This document shows positions 6,701 through 7,092 of a stretch of 7,092 nt of DNA, one piece after another. The stretch is taken from the NCBI GenBank assembly GCA_905203795.1, contig CAJKXG010000067.1:1-7092 (forward strand). The letters are read 5' to 3'. Position 1 is the stretch's first letter; each line of letters starts with the position of its first letter. The stretch is from an uncultured Oscillospiraceae bacterium. Lineage in GTDB: Bacteria; Bacillota; Clostridia; Oscillospirales; Acutalibacteraceae. The translations under genes were made by a program, and so were the position numbers. The notes below the pieces were generated by a model, which did not search any database, was not told the DNA's origin, and saw only the letters and a program-made list of their open reading frames with translations.

Positions 6701-7092
6701 TCAAGCGTGATATAGTGATTGCTGTGACCGTCTCCGGATTTACCGCAATAATTGTAAGTACCCGTTATCGTCACGGTATATGTCTCGTCGGCGACCCAGT
6801 CGCCGGCGATTAAGCCGATACCTTGATTTTGATTAGAAAAATAGAAACCATCTGCGCGATACTCCGGCACACTATCTCCCCATGTATTATTAACCGATAA
6901 GCCGCCTTCCGTTGTGTAATACGGCTCACCCGTCCCGCCAAATGTGATCTTCCACGTATTACCCGTGGGATCGGGATCGGGATCGGGTTCAGGATCGGTC
7001 GAAGATGCCTGATTACTAATCACTATTTTATTAATATGCACGTAATCGCCCGGAGTGTTATCTCCATTGCTCGCTTGACGAAAAATAAACTC
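760..7092 (-). CDS. Giant multimodular extracellular protein: beta-sandwich modules, fibro-slime module, DUF11-like repeat and C-terminal GH43 glycosidase plus CBM6-like domain; N-terminus outside window
   Basis: Seen: the frame is open from the right edge (first codon GAG at 7092-7090) to TAA at 762-760, 2110 codons without a break. Residues are counted from that edge codon. The GTG at 7041 lies inside a domain end and is not a real start; signal peptide, promoter and RBS are outside the window. Modules in order: sandwich tail 1-27; Asp-Pro linker 28-44; CBM-like 45-195; Pro/Thr linker 196-213; fibro-slime 214-665; DUF11-like 669-839; Ig-like 840-933; unnamed beta-rich 934-1132, 1133-1267 and 1268-1442; Firmicutes surface module 1443-1605; GH43 1611-1949; CBM6-like 1962-2110. 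The protein ends in LYRKK with no sortase motif, dockerin or SLH repeat, so any anchor must be N-terminal. Inferred role: secreted or surface protein that binds plant cell wall and trims arabinoxylan or arabinan. Domain borders are by eye. The GH43 call is strong; most middle modules have no function I can name. Confidence 0.93.
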   Translation of the reverse strand, partial: EFIFRQASNGDNTPGDYVHINKIVISNQASSTDPEPDPDPDPTGNTWKITFGGTGEPYYTTEGGLSVNNTWGDSVPEYRADGFYFSNQNQGIGLIAGDWVADETYTVTITGTYNYCGKSGDGHSNHYITLDAHSKVLEHTDYILNDDTTAAKTNQPFTNSCTVTGLSSTNKLDVIFANANCESNNMTITSITITGKTATPPTEPTDPQPTGGKATWKVEFLDYVPNGMLFESDMWTTVYNAFALDINGVKDFAESYNEDRIQNSSVNADLTANNGRGHWAGNNYVPTVESKYVNTWGSFMRNELVDGHPVYKQSVVAYLAETVLKPQDGYETFYSTLIPELNTAGFPYATDAPDDVTYEGALKGVTKPENGGYPNKGADANHETREETHISHIYFGGADDAEKTANEAAGMGVVKALLNKINTLREQGAVGSLEDTIRTVGTYGKALPYSEITTLYDAAYYMLNTLFVPDADYNKQVPELKSLELQQYDQYDYTYSYATGDKDANNQDITATGSKTFQNYYVFDSEQYIKIDGNGMISNTTDENEATLKDKKFNVLNGRGYNDKRTENGNNFGYTMHASGTFIYDKGMNQQFIFSGDDEVYLYINGVLALSLDGLHTKTNMSVSLNAVQETLGITDGGLYTFDIFYMERHTSESNFKVIMNIPVEDPTVSQNTEKHVYAGADVRDANGNAVKEGALLDGKTVLPMSNVTYGFKVTNTGELPITGLAFTDNLLNIEISSSVIKIGDTSYTDDNVKIPTLDYYVNDVKQGTITTAGELKNVLQMRTPVGNGYIGVGKGESFELRGFPYVLKTSMTNTVNSVAYYDETHIMGSSSVTVYAVTEQTLVIDYAETNQYDLKMLFPNMTNIDGYTYTLSIGSGQGTYGRLEVVTKDGQPALNYTPTAFMNGVDTFGVTITWENANDSSKNGSLVKRFRFAPANNVYYEEDFVGITTDYYRLDKGEPNKTWVAVGQAGETITGSTAYILNAGDLSTNNDATMKIADSGCIQNMHVQGAYCTGTISALQDAIYYADVEITYTSGSSDRKEPENPTVGQAYTWNCTDGTFSLNGMTKLPFMATEEWNGSAWSGDWGTQRTLTVHNVCIINGQLTLTHVGATSMGVNIYSMNVTPTSKAGAPEVVQGQATGFNVHGDSTVVGNGSTYTAQTVENNDRYHIGFTFTGTGVDVYGDSNETSGVMRAVLSQNGVMKKLYYVDTYCEKIADLHQIPVVFFHGLDYGTYTLELTLMPQGTIFFTEGRDTFTFDGVRVYQPLGANPSDTNAAQAYKADNEGNSAFTTLRESLMGKGDTVQTVDNGALLYDYKLNDTDHVSGDKATEYDRADYVANGPKNEIYLNPGQAILLIVKNVNTQIQVGMKSPSKANAQITAQVVSKGGKTVDGGSETITVSTDMDRYYRIGATGCTENAYYGYVLKNTGSTVVSLTKLKTTAQAGLADDGKYQIVFEDPTQLANAAQKLLNNGDNTAPDFGETNNTSIKVQKATDDTNTLRFVSAISDDLNAYNEVGFVFSLSNATPTIGGNNCVQAATKTVYTSILAGGKKVSAEALGGSYIATCKLTNIADPDQTIYVRFYTKKADGTLTYSEARALTYNDLEGKATAKAVANPIFTNMFTADPSAHVWEGDDRLYVYASHDIFPAKGCDLMDKYHVFSTSNMVDWVDHGEILSSNEVEWSTCSGFMWAPDCAKKGDTYYFYYPHPASNNDVTGEKWGDTWRIGVRQSKDPTLQNNTNVGNGYLVFSNELATGAQKDSLPMVGDDHALQGGNLIDPCVFEENGTYYLTVGGGGTCYIGELAKDMVTITSWEKITITGKPDGSGDQPSGGDYHEGSWMFKKDGTYYLMYADNNTTEVNGRSGNKLQYATATSLNGPWTYQGVVLNPTGCATSHGSIVEYKGQWYLFYHNKALSDSNELRSVCVDKLFFNADGTIQTVTQTNTVQPVEGSLEDTSTERNGALIVSEINLNDYEFLWSYTIKQLIDNGKISLSNGASFENKDNENANIANMHYTNATAVISGIDGGNGGEVLLAVNYASQDGATCIVQTSAVTSYPLGIGYMLKAPSTGNYSNYEADDAYCTIQLNQGDNTITLIGGGSGINIRGISLYRKK
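763..1209 (-). other. C-terminal CBM6-like carbohydrate-binding module (within giant CDS)
   Basis: Residues 1962-2110. About 150 residues of alternating beta strands after the GH43 domain, with a late CTIQLNQGDNTITLIGG segment (2079-2095) and a closing GINIRGISLYRKK (2098-2110). The pattern of 'strand, Gly, N-T-I-T-L, then I-x-x-I-x-L' at the end is typical of CBM6/CBM35 jelly-roll domains, and GH43 arabinofuranohydrolases often carry a CBM6 in this place. Probable role: holding the catalytic domain on xylan or a similar chain. The ligand is not readable from sequence. Confidence 0.6.
1246..2262 (-). other. GH43 glycoside hydrolase domain, arabinoxylan arabinofuranohydrolase-like (within giant CDS)
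   Basis: Residues 1611-1949. Opens with ANPIFTNMFTADPSAHVW, the first blade of the five-bladed GH43 propeller. The three family acids are present: Asp1624 in TADPS (general base, codon 2221-2223), Asp1776 in NLIDPCVF (pKa modulator, codon 1765-1767) and Glu1834 in HEGSW (general acid, codon 1591-1593). Other family-like segments are DKYHVFSTSNMVDW from 1654, FMWAPDC at 1687-1693 and HGSIVEYKGQWYLFYHN at 1893-1909. GH43 enzymes invert the anomeric carbon and act as arabinofuranosidases, xylosidases or arabinanases. The His-Gly-Ser-Ile-Val-Glu segment and the CBM6-like neighbour resemble the arabinoxylan arabinofuranohydrolase branch, but beta-xylosidase activity cannot be excluded. The domain looks complete and catalytically competent. 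Confidence 0.9.
2255..2278 (-). other. Perfect 8-bp hairpin with GAAA loop in the mRNA at the upstream border of the GH43 domain
   Basis: Arms 2255-2262 and 2267-2274 pair perfectly (GCCACCGC with GCGGTGGC). In the sense (-) strand RNA the loop is GAAA, a stable GNRA tetraloop closed by C-G. It lies over codons for K-A-T-A-K-A-V-A, directly before the NPIF that opens GH43. Read on the + strand the same hairpin is followed by TTTT (2275-2278), the form of an intrinsic terminator for antisense transcripts. The structure is clear; a function is not shown. Confidence 0.55.
2278..2766 (-). other. Beta-rich module common in Firmicutes surface proteins, function unknown (within giant CDS)
   Basis: Residues 1443-1605. 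Recognisable by LRFVSAISDDLNAYNEVGF (1499-1517), VYTSI (1541-1545), an LGGSYI segment and IYVRFYTKKADGT (1577-1589), ending in a Tyr-Ser-Glu-Ala-Arg strand. From memory, modules with the pattern 'R-F-V-S-x-I ... Y-x-E-V-G-F ... Y-V-R-x-Y' recur beside glycosidases and leucine-rich surface domains in Clostridia. I know no assigned activity. Its place directly before GH43 suggests a spacer or accessory binding role. Confidence 0.5.
2767..3291 (-). other. Unnamed beta-rich module (within giant CDS)
   Basis: Residues 1268-1442. Starts after a short Asn/Ala/Asp-rich joint and contains NEIYLNPGQAILLIV (1343-1357), then alternating strands around QIQVGMKSPSK and a YYGYVLKNTGSTVV segment. Similar 'E-I-Y-L-x-P-G' segments occur, as I recall, in fibro-slime-bearing Firmicutes proteins, so it may travel with that module set. 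No catalytic motif is visible. Confidence 0.35.
3292..3696 (-). other. Jelly-roll-like module, possible carbohydrate-binding domain (within giant CDS)
   Basis: Residues 1133-1267. FTFTGTGVDVYG (1172-1183) followed by a strand with SGVMRAVL, a GTYTLELTLMP strand and the closing DTFTFDGVRVYQPL (1253-1266). The final 'F-x-F-D-G-V-R-V-Y' is the usual last strand of a CBM-type jelly roll. The family is not assigned and the ligand is unknown. Confidence 0.45.
3697..4293 (-). other. Unnamed module opening with VYYEEDF (within giant CDS)
   Basis: Residues 934-1132. It opens with NVYYEEDFVG (VYYEEDF at 939-945) and ends in a VNIYSMNVTPTSK strand. The 'V-Y-Y-E-x-D-F' opening is familiar to me from large Firmicutes surface proteins with fibro-slime modules. 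The body is aromatic-rich (several Trp and Tyr), as is common in sugar-binding domains, but I cannot name a family. Confidence 0.35.
4294..4575 (-). other. Ig-like or cadherin-like beta-sandwich segment (within giant CDS)
   Basis: Residues 840-933, about 94 residues. It opens with TLVIDYAETNQYDL, continues with a Gly-rich turn (IGSGQGTYG) and ends with TFGVTITWENANDSS (TFGVTITW at 908-915) before a basic KRFRF strand. The pattern 'V-I-D-Y-A ... Y-x-P ... G-x-D-T-F-x-V' is that of bacterial Ig/cadherin-like repeats, which act as spacers. Only one copy is seen in the window. Confidence 0.45.
4576..5088 (-). other. DUF11-like repeat (within giant CDS)
   Basis: Residues 669-839. VTYGFKVTNTGELPITGLAF at 708-727, followed by TDNL, fits the DUF11-type signature 'V-x-Y-x-F-x-V-T-N-T-G-x-x-P-I-T-x-x-x-x-x-D'. 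These domains are stalk units in bacterial surface proteins. The segment is longer than one usual unit (about 170 residues), with a strand-rich second half ending in SSVTVYAVTEQ. Confidence 0.6.
5098..6453 (-). other. Fibro-slime module with long N-terminal extension (within giant CDS)
   Basis: Residues 214-665. The core signature is at 596-616: GDDEVYLYINGVLALSLDGLH, preceded by a F-x-F-S strand and followed by LYTFDIFYMERHTSESNF. This 'F-x-G-D-D-x-V-x-x-x-I-N-G ... D-x-G-G/L-H' pattern marks the PA14-related fibro-slime domain, first noted in Fibrobacter and slime moulds and linked to adhesion. About 380 residues lie between the module opening (ATWKVEFLDYVPNG) and the signature, much longer than the core domain. 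That part includes a helical, charged stretch (ADDAEKTANEAAGMG onwards) and a Tyr-rich run (YDQYDYTYSY). The conserved Asp pair suggests calcium binding, by analogy with PA14 domains. Confidence 0.75.
6454..6507 (-). other. Pro/Thr linker (within giant CDS)
   Basis: Residues 196-213, TPPTEPTDPQPTGGK region, joining the CBM-like module to the fibro-slime module. Pro/Thr-rich joints of this kind are typical between modules of secreted clostridial glycosidases and are often glycosylated. Confidence 0.7.
6508..6960 (-). other. Beta-sandwich module, CBM4/9-like by pattern (within giant CDS)
   Basis: Residues 45-195. Opens with NTWKITFGGTGEPYY, has alternating strands (YTVTITGTYNY, HYITLDA) and closes with KLDVIFANANCESNNMTITS then ITITG. 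Three Cys residues (116, 161, 181) lie in it. Lying between linkers and closing with a 'D-V-I-F-x-N ... I-T-x-I-x-I' strand pair, it resembles jelly-roll carbohydrate-binding modules. The family is uncertain. Confidence 0.45.
6967..6996 (-). repeat. Five hexanucleotide units encoding an Asp-Pro linker
   Basis: On the + strand GGGATC occurs three times perfectly (6967-6984), followed by GGGTTC and AGGATC with one change each. The sense translation is DPEPDPDPDP, a flexible or extended linker between two beta-sandwich modules. Because the unit is six bases, copy-number change would lengthen or shorten the linker without a frameshift. Confidence 0.85.
7012..7092 (-). other. C-terminal end of an upstream beta-sandwich module (within giant CDS)
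   Basis: Residues 1-27 from the right edge: EFIFRQASNGDNTPGDYVHI then NKIVISN. The 'F-I-F ... N-x-x-D-N ... I-x-x-I-x-I' pattern resembles the end of the next module (residues 174-195), so the window edge probably cuts a related copy of that module. Confidence 0.45.

Noticed and set aside
6967..6996. Short repeats as a CRISPR or regulatory iteron array
   Set aside because: The units are six bases with no spacers, lie in a coding frame and translate to a typical Asp-Pro linker.

Overview
The window holds two convergent protein genes, both cut by a window edge, separated by a 50-base gap that carries one strong bidirectional terminator. Almost every base is coding. I see no tRNA, rRNA, CRISPR array, insertion sequence or attachment site.

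Left end (1-709, + strand): the 3' part of a pdaA-like polysaccharide deacetylase gene. This enzyme makes muramic delta-lactam in the spore cortex. Its presence points to an endospore-forming Firmicute, most likely an anaerobic Clostridia of the gut, rumen or digester type. The linker style and module set of the second gene fit that group. The exact lineage is inference.

Rest of the window (760-7092, - strand): the C-terminal 2110 codons of one giant secreted or surface protein whose N-terminus lies beyond the right edge. Reading from the N-terminal side: the tail of a beta-sandwich module; an Asp-Pro linker encoded by a hexanucleotide repeat; a second beta-sandwich (carbohydrate-binding-like) module; a Pro/Thr linker; a large fibro-slime module; a DUF11-like repeat; an Ig-like segment; three unnamed beta-rich modules; a module seen in Firmicutes surface enzymes; a complete GH43 glycosidase with all three catalytic acids; and a CBM6-like domain at the very C-terminus. 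The likely job is binding plant fibre and removing arabinose or xylose side groups from arabinoxylan or arabinan.

The two genes show no functional link; they simply meet tail to tail. The points most worth a second look are the joining of a fibro-slime adhesion half to a GH43 catalytic half in one polypeptide, a perfect GAAA-loop hairpin in the mRNA at the border of the GH43 domain, sharp patches of base composition inside the giant gene, and the fact that neither true start codon lies in the window. I did not find a convincing new multi-gene system.
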